Shown here: positions 40,885 to 47,973 of the stretch, piece after piece
Position numbering within the stretch: position 1 is the stretch's first letter
How the letters are laid out: every line of letters begins with the position of its first letter
Assembly (NCBI GenBank): GCA_963777895.1
Contig: CAVZSF010000002.1
Coordinates: 310,001-374,000 of the forward strand
Length of the DNA stretch: 64,000 bases
Direction of reading: 5' to 3'
DNA from: UBA2241 sp963777895
GTDB lineage: Bacteria > Actinomycetota > Thermoleophilia > UBA2241
Notes under the pieces: model-generated
Told to the model about the DNA's origin: nothing
Databases searched by the model: none
Seen by the model: only the letters and a program-made list of their open reading frames with translations
Program-made: the position numbers and the translations under genes

Positions 40885-42237
40885 ATGCGACGTGCGACGC
40901 TCATACTGCTCACGTTCGTCCTGCTGCTGCTGACAGGGGCCACCGCTGTGCCGGCCGCTGCGGCTCCGGTCTCCCCGGCCGTGGAGAAGGTCTTCTTCCG
41001 CGTCGGCGAGGGCGATGCCGCCGGCGTGGCCACCACGCCGGGAGGGGCCGCCGCCTACGTGTGCGGGTACAGGCTCATCCTCAACCATGGCTTCGACGTG
41101 ACCATCGACCGCGTGGGCAGTGGCGCCTGGTCGAAGAGCTGGAACGGTCCTGCCAACAAGGCCGACAAGGGAAACGACGTCGCCGTGACGGCGAAGGGCG
41201 CCGTCTACGTCGTCGGCAGTTCCCAGAAGGCAGATGGCTCGGGCACCGCTCTCGTTCTCAAGTACTCCTCCGGGGGGAACCTGGTATGGGCGCGCCGCTG
41301 GGCGGGTCCGGAGGGCTCGAGTCCGGCAGCCGTCCAGGTGAGGATCGACGGAAAGGGCCGTGTCGTCGTCGTCGGCCGGCTCAAGGTGAAGTCCGCCGTC
41401 CACACGTACGTCGCGCAGTATCGGTCCGACGGCAAGCGTCTCTGGGCGCGGGTCTACAGCAAGGGCTACCTGGGTCTGTTGAGGGATGTCTGTCTCGATG
41501 CAGCCGGTACTGTCTACGTCGCCGGCGAATACCAGGCCACCCAGACCTCGTCGAGGAACGCGCTGCTGCTCAAGTACTCGCCGGCGGGCACACTCCGGTG
41601 GGCCAGGACGTACGACTCCCCGTACGCAGGCTTCGACACCTACGCTGCCGTGTGCCGGCGTCCGGCCGGCGGCGTCTACGTGGCGGGCAGCTCCGAGCGC
41701 ACCGGGTCCGACTACGACGGCATCGTCATGAGGTACAGCGCCACGGGCACTCGCACGGTCGTGGCCCGCCTGGGTGAGAACGACGACGCGTACACGAACC
41801 TGTACGACGCGGTCGTCACGAGCGACGGGCGCATCGTGGTGGGAGGCAGCTACTCGGTCGGGTCCGGCGCCGGCGACTTCGTCATCGCCTCCTTCAACAC
41901 CGCCGGTGATCAGGTGTGGTCACACACGCTCGACTCCCTCTACGTGATCCATCGCAGTGAGCGCTGCGAGTTCCTGGCCCCGTTGGACGACGGTGGCGTC
42001 GCGGCAAGCGGCTACTGGGCCAGGACCGGGGCGGACTCGACGTACACGCAGGTCGTGAGGACGTACTTCGTCGATGCCGCGGGCGACACAGGGACCTACA
42101 GCGAGTGGGTCGGTCCGGCGACCGCCGAGACCGAAGTTCACGACCTCGTCGTCAAGGGGTCGTACGTCTGGATCGCGGGCCAGTGCTTCGGCACCTTGAC
42201 GGGCGCTGATGGCTATGGCCTGCGCTTCGACCGCTGA
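40885..42237 (+). CDS. Secreted SBBP-type beta-propeller protein
   Basis: 450 residues with a signal peptide (RRATLILLTFVLLLLTGATAVPAAAAP, cleaved near residue 27). The rest is a series of about 50-residue units, each with a GxVYVVGS/VYVAG-like strand and a closing LKYSxxGxLxWAR motif (KYSSGGNLVWARRW, YSPAGTLRWARTY, FNTAGDQVWSHTL). These resemble SBBP repeats that fold as a propeller. No anchor is seen, so it is probably released or envelope-associated. Function unknown. AAGGAG precedes ATG. The gene is a single unit closed by a strong terminator, and it is the least conserved gene of the window. Confidence 0.75.
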   Translation: MRRATLILLTFVLLLLTGATAVPAAAAPVSPAVEKVFFRVGEGDAAGVATTPGGAAAYVCGYRLILNHGFDVTIDRVGSGAWSKSWNGPANKADKGNDVAVTAKGAVYVVGSSQKADGSGTALVLKYSSGGNLVWARRWAGPEGSSPAAVQVRIDGKGRVVVVGRLKVKSAVHTYVAQYRSDGKRLWARVYSKGYLGLLRDVCLDAAGTVYVAGEYQATQTSSRNALLLKYSPAGTLRWARTYDSPYAGFDTYAAVCRRPAGGVYVAGSSERTGSDYDGIVMRYSATGTRTVVARLGENDDAYTNLYDAVVTSDGRIVVGGSYSVGSGAGDFVIASFNTAGDQVWSHTLDSLYVIHRSERCEFLAPLDDGGVAASGYWARTGADSTYTQVVRTYFVDAAGDTGTYSEWVGPATAETEVHDLVVKGSYVWIAGQCFGTLTGADGYGLRFDR

Positions 42238-42294
42238 GAAGAAGACAGGGGAGCAGGCGGGGCGGACGGCCTGACGTAGGGCGAGAACGAGACG

Positions 42295-42327
42295 AGACGG
42301 CCGGCAGTGACTGCCGGCCGTCTTTCG
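42295..42327 (+). terminator. Strong intrinsic terminator between convergent genes
   Basis: A perfect 13-bp stem (42295-42307 with 42311-42323) around TGA, followed by TTCGTT. It ends the propeller gene and, as a symmetric stem, may also serve rpmB arriving from the right. Confidence 0.88.
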
Positions 42328-42399
42328 TTCACGTGAAGCGACGAGGGAGGCCGTGCCCGGCGATCGCCGAGAACGGCAAGGTGTGCGCGGCAGACGGGC

Positions 42400-42591
42400 C
42401 TAGACGGCCTTGGTCACGCGGCCGGACTTGAGGCAGCGGGTGCAGACGTAGGCGTTCTTCGGGGTGCCCTCCACGACGATGCGGACGCGCTGGAGGTTGG
42501 GGTCGAAGCGGCGCTTGGTGGCCCGGTTCGAGTGGCTGCGGTTGTTGCCCATGACCGGCGCCTTCCCGCAGCTCACACAGACTTTGGACAT
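42400..42591 (-). CDS. rpmB: Ribosomal protein L28
   Basis: 63-residue large-subunit protein on the minus strand, from ATG 42591 behind GAGGGAGA to TAG 42400. It starts SKVCVSCGKAPVMGNNRSHS and ends with CTRCLKSGRVTKAV, so it is the zinc-binding form with two CxxC pairs. Short length and basic composition are normal for L28. It is transcribed away from the DUF1858-recG genes from an overlapping divergent promoter. Confidence 0.96.
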   Translation of the reverse strand: MSKVCVSCGKAPVMGNNRSHSNRATKRRFDPNLQRVRIVVEGTPKNAYVCTRCLKSGRVTKAV

Positions 42592-42606
42592 GCGTCTCCC
42601 TCGAAC

Positions 42607-42635
42607 TTGATTCGCTGGCGAGGCGCTATTATGCT
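42607..42635 (+). promoter_or_regulatory. Rightward promoter of DUF1858-asp23-fakA
   Basis: -35 TTGATT (42607-42612), 17 nt, -10 TATGCT (42630-42635); transcript start near 42642. The -10 overlaps that of the opposing rpmB promoter. Confidence 0.6.
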
Positions 42636-42656
42636 CCAGCCCGCCGGGGGACGCAA
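42628..42656 (-). promoter_or_regulatory. Leftward promoter of rpmB
   Basis: On the minus strand: -35 TTGCGT (42656-42651), 17 nt, -10 CATAAT (42633-42628), with a start near 42621, 30 nt before the rpmB ATG. Confidence 0.65.
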
Positions 42657-42697
42657 ACGCTTCCGGCTGCCCGCAAAGCCACGCCGCGCCGGTCAGG

Positions 42698-42907
42698 ATG
42701 GCGATGTTCAGCAAGGAGATGTCGATCCTCGACGCGCTCGAGCAGCACCCCTCCGTCAGGGCCGTTTTCGAGTCGCACGGCATGGCCTGCTGCCTCTGCG
42801 TCGGCGCAAGCCTCGAGTCGGTCGAGGCCGGGGCCATCATGCACCAGGTCGATCCCGACGAGGTCGTGGCCGAGCTGAACAGCCTCCCCGAAGCGTCCGC
42901 TTCATGA
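42698..42907 (+). CDS. DUF1858-domain small protein
   Basis: 69 residues matching DUF1858, a domain also found at the N-terminus of ScdA-like and hybrid-cluster-associated proteins: MSILDALEQHPSVRAVFESH, GMACCLCVGASLESVEAG and VDPDEVVAELNSL. The CCxC cysteines suggest a redox or metal role, which is inference. ATG 42698 or 42704 may be the start; the site before them is weak (AGG). The stop overlaps asp23 by 4 nt. Confidence 0.8.
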   Translation: MAMFSKEMSILDALEQHPSVRAVFESHGMACCLCVGASLESVEAGAIMHQVDPDEVVAELNSLPEASAS

Positions 42908-43269
42908 CGGCCGGCGACGTCACGCTCCTGCTCGCCGGCCCCGGCCTCAGCGGCCGGGTCGTCGTCTCCCATCTCGTCGTGGCGAAGCTGGCGGGGACGG
43001 CGGCGCGCGGCACCTACGGTGTCGTGGCCATGCAGGCGTCGTCGATGAGGAGGCTGGCGCGCTTCTTCAAGGGCTCTCTCACCGAGGGTGTCGAGGTCGA
43101 GATCGACGGGGACACCTTGAAGATAGGCTTGCACGTCATCATGGAGCGCGGCCTGAATCTCGCCCAGGTCACGGCGAACCTGCAGGACCAGGTGCGCTAC
43201 GCCGTTGAGAAGGTCGCCGGGATCCCGGTCGCCGACATCAGTGTCCGGGTCGAGGACCTCAAGGATTGA
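42904..43269 (+). CDS. Asp23/Gls24 family protein
   Basis: 121 residues of the alkaline-shock Asp23 family: GRVVVSHLVVAKLAGTAARGT, YGVVAMQ, and the C-terminal LNLAQVTANLQDQVRYAVEKVAGIPVADISVRVEDL. These cytoplasmic proteins are linked to envelope stress and often precede fakA. ATGA overlap with the DUF1858 gene and TTGA overlap with fakA show translational coupling. Confidence 0.9.
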   Translation: MTAGDVTLLLAGPGLSGRVVVSHLVVAKLAGTAARGTYGVVAMQASSMRRLARFFKGSLTEGVEVEIDGDTLKIGLHVIMERGLNLAQVTANLQDQVRYAVEKVAGIPVADISVRVEDLKD

Positions 43270-44864
43270 ACGTCAGAGGCCAGGCGCTCGCGGCGATCGA
43301 GGCGGCGCTTGCCGCCGTCGAGGCTGAACGCGGCGTCATCAACGACCTGAACGTCTACCCCGTCCCCGACGGCGACACGGGGACGAACCTCGCCTTGACC
43401 ATGCGCGCCGTCGTGGACGAGCTGCGACAGAGCGACGCTGAAGACATCCCGGGGGTCGCCGCCGCCGTGACGAAGGGCTCGCTCATGGGCGCGCGCGGCA
43501 ACTCCGGCGTGATCCTCTCCCAGATCATGCGCGGCATCTGCGATGTCTGGGCGACCTCGGACGAGCTCAGCGCCGAGCCCTTCAAGCGAGCCATCAGCGA
43601 AGGGGCGGCGGCCGCATACCGTGCGGTCAAGGAGCCCGTCGAGGGCACGATGCTGACGGTGATCCGCGAGATGGCGGCCGCCGCACAGGGCGTGCCCGGA
43701 AGCCTCGGCCTGCAGACCATGCTGGCGGCCATCGAAGAGGCGGGAAAGGTGGCCGTCGAGCGCACCACGTCGCAACTGCCTGCACTGCAGAAGGCCGGCG
43801 TGGTCGACGCGGGCGGCTACGGCCTGCTCGTGCTGTTCCGCGGCTTGGTCGAAGGTCTCGAGACGGGCGGCGCGCACGCCGTCGTGACACTGCGGGCCGC
43901 CGCCTCGGCCGGAGCAGCCGACGCCGCGGGGACCAGCGAGCTCTCGGTCTACCGCTACTGCACCAGCTGTCTGATCAAGGGCGAGATGGTCGACCGCGAC
44001 GCCCTCGAGACGACGCTGCAGGGGCTTGGCGACAGCGTGCTGGTCGTCGGTGACGACCGCCTCGTCAAGATCCACGTGCACAGCGATCAGCCCGACGTCG
44101 TGCTGAGCGAGGCGCTCAAGCACGGCGCCATCGCCGAGGTCGAGATCAACGACATGCACGAACAGACCAGGGCGCGCGACGAGCGCCTGCGGCAGGTGTC
44201 CGGGGCGAGGCAGACGGCGGTGGTCGCGGTCGTCGCGGGGGAGGGCAACAAGCGCCTCTTCCGCGAGCTCGGCGCGCAGGCCTGTGTCGACGGCGGGCAG
44301 TCGATGAACCCGAGCGCAGCTCAGCTGCTCGAGGCGGTCGACGCGCTCGGCGTGGATGAGGTCGTGCTGCTGCCGAACAACGGCAACGTCGTGCTGACCG
44401 CAGAGCAGGCCGCCGGGATGAGTGGGCGCCACATCGCCGTCGTCCCGACCACGTCCATACCCGCCGGCCTTGCCGCGATGGTGGTCTACGAAGGCGACGA
44501 GGACGCGGTGGGCAACGCCCGTCTCATGGAGGAGGCCATAGACGGCCTGCGCAGCGCCGAGATCACCCACGCCGTGCGCGATTCCGAGGTCGACGGGGTC
44601 GACGTGCGCAAGGACCAGGCCATCGGCATCGTCGACGGCAGGCTCGTGGCTGCCGAGGACGAGCTGGAAGCCGTGTTCGCGAAGGTCCTCGAGGAGTTCG
44701 TGTCGGGAGACGCCGAGACCGTCACGGTGCTCACCGCGCTGAACGGCTCGGGCGTCGAGGAGAGCCGGCTCCGGGAGATCGCCGCCGAGGTGGCTCCCGG
44801 CGTGGAGGTCCACCTCCACGAGGGGGGCCAGCCGCTCTATCCCATCCTGGCATCGGCGGAGTAA
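43266..44864 (+). CDS. fakA: Fatty acid kinase FakA-like DAK2-domain protein
   Basis: Phosphorylates fatty acids held by FakB for incorporation by PlsX/PlsY. Of 532 residues, the N-terminal DAK2/DhaL domain has NVYPVPDGDTGTNLALTM (metal and ATP binding) and GSLMGARGNSGVILSQIMRG. The middle and C-terminal DegV-like regions (GDDRLVKIHVHSDQPD, VLLPNNGNVVLTAEQAA) complete the family outline. The TTG start overlaps the asp23 stop. FakB follows 10 nt later and plsY is also in the window. Confidence 0.9.
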   Translation: MNVRGQALAAIEAALAAVEAERGVINDLNVYPVPDGDTGTNLALTMRAVVDELRQSDAEDIPGVAAAVTKGSLMGARGNSGVILSQIMRGICDVWATSDELSAEPFKRAISEGAAAAYRAVKEPVEGTMLTVIREMAAAAQGVPGSLGLQTMLAAIEEAGKVAVERTTSQLPALQKAGVVDAGGYGLLVLFRGLVEGLETGGAHAVVTLRAAASAGAADAAGTSELSVYRYCTSCLIKGEMVDRDALETTLQGLGDSVLVVGDDRLVKIHVHSDQPDVVLSEALKHGAIAEVEINDMHEQTRARDERLRQVSGARQTAVVAVVAGEGNKRLFRELGAQACVDGGQSMNPSAAQLLEAVDALGVDEVVLLPNNGNVVLTAEQAAGMSGRHIAVVPTTSIPAGLAAMVVYEGDEDAVGNARLMEEAIDGLRSAEITHAVRDSEVDGVDVRKDQAIGIVDGRLVAAEDELEAVFAKVLEEFVSGDAETVTVLTALNGSGVEESRLREIAAEVAPGVEVHLHEGGQPLYPILASAE

Positions 44865-44867
44865 GCT
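44862..44867 (+). promoter_or_regulatory. -10-like TAAGCT before fakB
   Basis: TAAGCT overlaps the fakA stop and ends 7 nt before the fakB ATG. It fits the leaderless pattern less well than the other sites. Confidence 0.3.
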
Positions 44868-44874
44868 AGCCGCC

Positions 44875-45732
44875 ATGCCGGAGCTCACGCTCGACAACAC
44901 CGCCTTCGTCCTCGATTCGACTTGCGACCCGGCGCCCGGGTTCTTCGACCAGCCGGGTCTCTTCCTGGTCCCTCTCACCGTCCACTTCGGCGATCAGTCC
45001 TATCGTGACGCCATCGATCTCACCCACGAGGAGTTCTACGCGAAGCTCGAGAGCTCCAGCGTGCTGCCGACCACGTCGCAACCCACGGTGGCGGAGTTCA
45101 CCGCAGTCTACGAACGGGCGACGGCAGAGTACGAACACGTCTTCTCCTTCCACCTGTCCAGCAAGATGAGCGGCACGTTCGGCGCCGCCGAACGTGCCGC
45201 CGAAGCCTTTCCGGGGGTCGAGGCCTACGACCTCAAGACGGTCACCTGCGGGCTCACCATGTGCGCCCTGCGCTTGCGCGACCGTCTGGAGCAGGGCCTC
45301 TCGCTCGGCGAGGCGCGTGCCTACATCGAGCGGTACCGCTCGCACCCGCTTCTGCTCGTCCATGCCGGCACGCTCGAGTACCTGCGACGCGGCGGCCGCA
45401 TCGGCCGCGCCGCGTCGCTGGTCGGCGGCGTCTTCGACATCAAGCCGCTCATCCAGCTCGTCGACGGGGAGCTCTCGGCGTACGCCAAGGTGCGCGGTCA
45501 GAAGAAGGCGCTCGCCGCCATAGAACGGTTCATCGACGAGAACACAAAGCCCGACGACAGCATCTACTACTGCCTGATCGATGCGATGAACGACGAGGAG
45601 CCGCCGCTCATCCGCGAGGTGATCGAGCGCAAGCGTCCCGGGGCGCAGCTCATGTGCACCACCAGGGTGGGTGCGGTCGTGGGCACGCACATCGGTCCGG
45701 GGTCCGCCGCCTTTGCTATGATCGTGGAGTGA
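44875..45732 (+). CDS. DegV family fatty-acid-binding protein (FakB)
   Basis: 285-residue DegV protein that would hold the fatty acid for FakA. Seen are AFVLDSTCDPAPGF, the serine/threonine block LPTTSQPTVAEF, FHLSSKMSGTFGAAERA and YLRRGGRIGRAASLVGGVFDIKPL, all family hallmarks. ATG 44875. The stop overlaps the GTG of recG by 4 nt. Confidence 0.93.
   Translation: MPELTLDNTAFVLDSTCDPAPGFFDQPGLFLVPLTVHFGDQSYRDAIDLTHEEFYAKLESSSVLPTTSQPTVAEFTAVYERATAEYEHVFSFHLSSKMSGTFGAAERAAEAFPGVEAYDLKTVTCGLTMCALRLRDRLEQGLSLGEARAYIERYRSHPLLLVHAGTLEYLRRGGRIGRAASLVGGVFDIKPLIQLVDGELSAYAKVRGQKKALAAIERFIDENTKPDDSIYYCLIDAMNDEEPPLIREVIERKRPGAQLMCTTRVGAVVGTHIGPGSAAFAMIVE
45717..45722 (+). promoter_or_regulatory. -10 TATGAT, 6 nt before recG
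   Basis: TATGAT lies inside the end of fakB with exactly 6 nt to the recG GTG (45729), so recG may be made leaderless as well as by coupling. Confidence 0.5.
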
Positions 45733-47891
45733 CCGGGACGCAACGCCCGCAGCGTTTCGCCGGCGGCCCTTACGAGCAGCCGCCGCCGGTCACCCGCCTC
45801 TCCATCGACCCCGCCGCTCTCGACCGTCCTCTCGCCGCCCTGCCCGGCGTGAGCAAGGGCGCCGCCCGTAAGCTGGCCGCCTTCGGCCTGGTCACGGTCG
45901 GCGACCTCATCGAGCACTTCCCCCGGCGCTACGAGGACTTCCGCGACCGCAAGCAGGTGCGCGACCTCAAGGTGGGGGAGGAGGCGACGGTCCGCGGCGT
46001 CGTGGAGCGCGTGAGCGCCGACCGGACGGCGCGCAAACGGGTGGCCGTGGTGCGCGCCGTCGTCAGCGATCCCACCGGGGCGATCGAAGCGACGTGGTTC
46101 AACCAAGGCTACCTGACCCGGGTGCTCGAGCCGGGGATGCGGCTGAGCGTGCGCGGCACCTTCCGGCCGCGTTCCGGCCACGCGACCTTCCTGGTGCGCG
46201 GCCACGAGATCATCGATGAGGAGGATGGCGACACCCTGCACACGGAGGGCATCGTGCCCGTCTACCCGGCGAGCGAGCAGGTGTCGGCTCGTCTGCTGCG
46301 CACGGTGGTGCGCGAGATCGAGCCCGTGATGCGGCGGTTGGCGGACCCGCTGCCCGGCGCGCTACGGGCGCGCGAGGGGCTGCCCGCGCGCGCCGATGCC
46401 GCGCTCGCCGTTCACCTGCCGCGCTCGCTCACGGAAGCGGGCCGAGCACGCGCCCGCCTCGTGCTCGAGGAGCTGCTCCTCATGCAGGTCGGTCTGCTGC
46501 TGCATAAGCGGCGCCAGCAGGCGCGCGTCGCGGCGCCGGCGTTCGGGGTGCCCGGCGAGCTCGCCGCAGGCTTCCTTGCGGTCCTGCCGTTCACGCTCAC
46601 GTCCCACCAGGAGGCCGCCATCCGCGAGATCGAGGGTGACGTGAGCGGCCACGCCCCCATGCGCCGGCTCCTCCAGGGCGACGTCGGCTCGGGCAAGACC
46701 GTCGTGGCGCTTTACTTCATGCTGCGCTGCGTCGAGGCCGGCCATCAAGCGGCGATCATGGCGCCGACGGAGACGCTGGCGGCACAGCACGCCGAGACGG
46801 CGGCGCGCCTGCTTGCGGGCCTCGCGCCCGTCGAGCTGCTCACCGCGGCGCTCGGCCAGCGCGACCGGCGCGCCGCGATCTCGCGTCTCGCCTCCGGCGA
46901 GGCGTCCCTGGCGATCGGCACCCACGCGCTGCTGCAGGAGGACGTCACCTTCCGTTCGCTCGGTCTTCTCGTCGTCGACGAGCAGCATCGCTTCGGCGTG
47001 GAACAGCGCGACGAGCTGGTGCGCCGCGCCGAGCGGGAGGGGCAGGCGCCGCACGTGCTCCACATGACCGCGACGCCGATCCCCCGTACCCTTGCGCTCA
47101 CGGTGTACGGAGACCTCGACGTCACGACCATCGCCGGGGCGCCGGCCGGGCGTCAGCCCGTGGTGACACGGCTGGTCGACGAGGAGCGTCGCGGCGAGGG
47201 CTACGAGTTCGTGCGGCGTCAGCTGCGCAAGGGCCGCCAGGCCTACGTCGTCTGCCCGGCGATCGACGAGTCCGAATCGATCTCGGCGGCCACGGCGGTG
47301 GCCGAGGCCGAACGGCTGCGCGAGGGCGAGTTGCGCGAGTTCCATGTCGACGTGGTGCACGGTCAGCTCAAGCCGGCCGAGCGGGACGCCGTCATGGCGG
47401 CCTTCAAGGCCGGCAGGCTGGATGTGCTCGTTGCCACGAGCCTCGTCGAGGTGGGCATCGACGTGCCCAATGCCACCGTCATGCTGGTCGAGGGCGCCGA
47501 GCGCTTCGGTCTGGCGCAGCTCCACCAGCTCCGCGGCCGGGTGGGGAGGGGGACGGCGAAGTCGTACTGCCTGCTCTTCTCGCAGGCGCAGACCGGCGCC
47601 TCGCAGGCGCGACTGGCGGCCCTGCTGGAGACCACGGACGGCTTCGAGCTCGCCGACCGCGACCTCGAGATCCGCGGTGAGGGGCAGGTGATGGGCGCGC
47701 GCCAGGCGGGCGTGCCCGACCTGAAGCTCGCCCGTCTGGCGCGCGACCGCGAGCTGCTCCTGCGCGCCCGCGAACTGGCGGCCGGCATCCTCGCGGCGGA
47801 CCCCGCCCTGGAGCAGCCCGCGTCGGTCCCGTTGCGCGACGCCGTCGAGGAAGCCTTCGGTGACGAGCTCGCCTGGCTGCTGAAAGCGTAG
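45729..47891 (+). CDS. recG: ATP-dependent DNA helicase RecG
   Basis: Regresses stalled forks and processes branched DNA. Of 720 residues, the N-terminal wedge/OB region has ALPGVSKGAARKLAAFGL and FPRRYEDFRDRK. The helicase core has GDVGSGKTVVAL (Walker A), the DEQH box in VVDEQHRFGVEQR, MTATPIPRTLALT, EVGIDVPNATVMLVEGAERF and QLRGRVGRG. GTG 45729 overlaps fakB. Confidence 0.96.
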   Translation: MTGTQRPQRFAGGPYEQPPPVTRLSIDPAALDRPLAALPGVSKGAARKLAAFGLVTVGDLIEHFPRRYEDFRDRKQVRDLKVGEEATVRGVVERVSADRTARKRVAVVRAVVSDPTGAIEATWFNQGYLTRVLEPGMRLSVRGTFRPRSGHATFLVRGHEIIDEEDGDTLHTEGIVPVYPASEQVSARLLRTVVREIEPVMRRLADPLPGALRAREGLPARADAALAVHLPRSLTEAGRARARLVLEELLLMQVGLLLHKRRQQARVAAPAFGVPGELAAGFLAVLPFTLTSHQEAAIREIEGDVSGHAPMRRLLQGDVGSGKTVVALYFMLRCVEAGHQAAIMAPTETLAAQHAETAARLLAGLAPVELLTAALGQRDRRAAISRLASGEASLAIGTHALLQEDVTFRSLGLLVVDEQHRFGVEQRDELVRRAEREGQAPHVLHMTATPIPRTLALTVYGDLDVTTIAGAPAGRQPVVTRLVDEERRGEGYEFVRRQLRKGRQAYVVCPAIDESESISAATAVAEAERLREGELREFHVDVVHGQLKPAERDAVMAAFKAGRLDVLVATSLVEVGIDVPNATVMLVEGAERFGLAQLHQLRGRVGRGTAKSYCLLFSQAQTGASQARLAALLETTDGFELADRDLEIRGEGQVMGARQAGVPDLKLARLARDRELLLRARELAAGILAADPALEQPASVPLRDAVEEAFGDELAWLLKA

Positions 47892-47961
47892 CGCCGTCAC
47901 CCGGTCGGTAAGGAAGGGCCGGCATGCCCTCGCGCCACGCTGCCCGTCGCAGACCCTCCCG

Positions 47962-47967
47962 TATACT
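47962..47967 (+). promoter_or_regulatory. -10 TATACT, 6 nt before the cca fusion
   Basis: TATACT in the 82-nt gap after recG, with exactly 6 nt to ATG 47974 and no ribosome site, indicates a leaderless mRNA. Confidence 0.6.
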
Positions 47968-47973
47968 CGCTCC

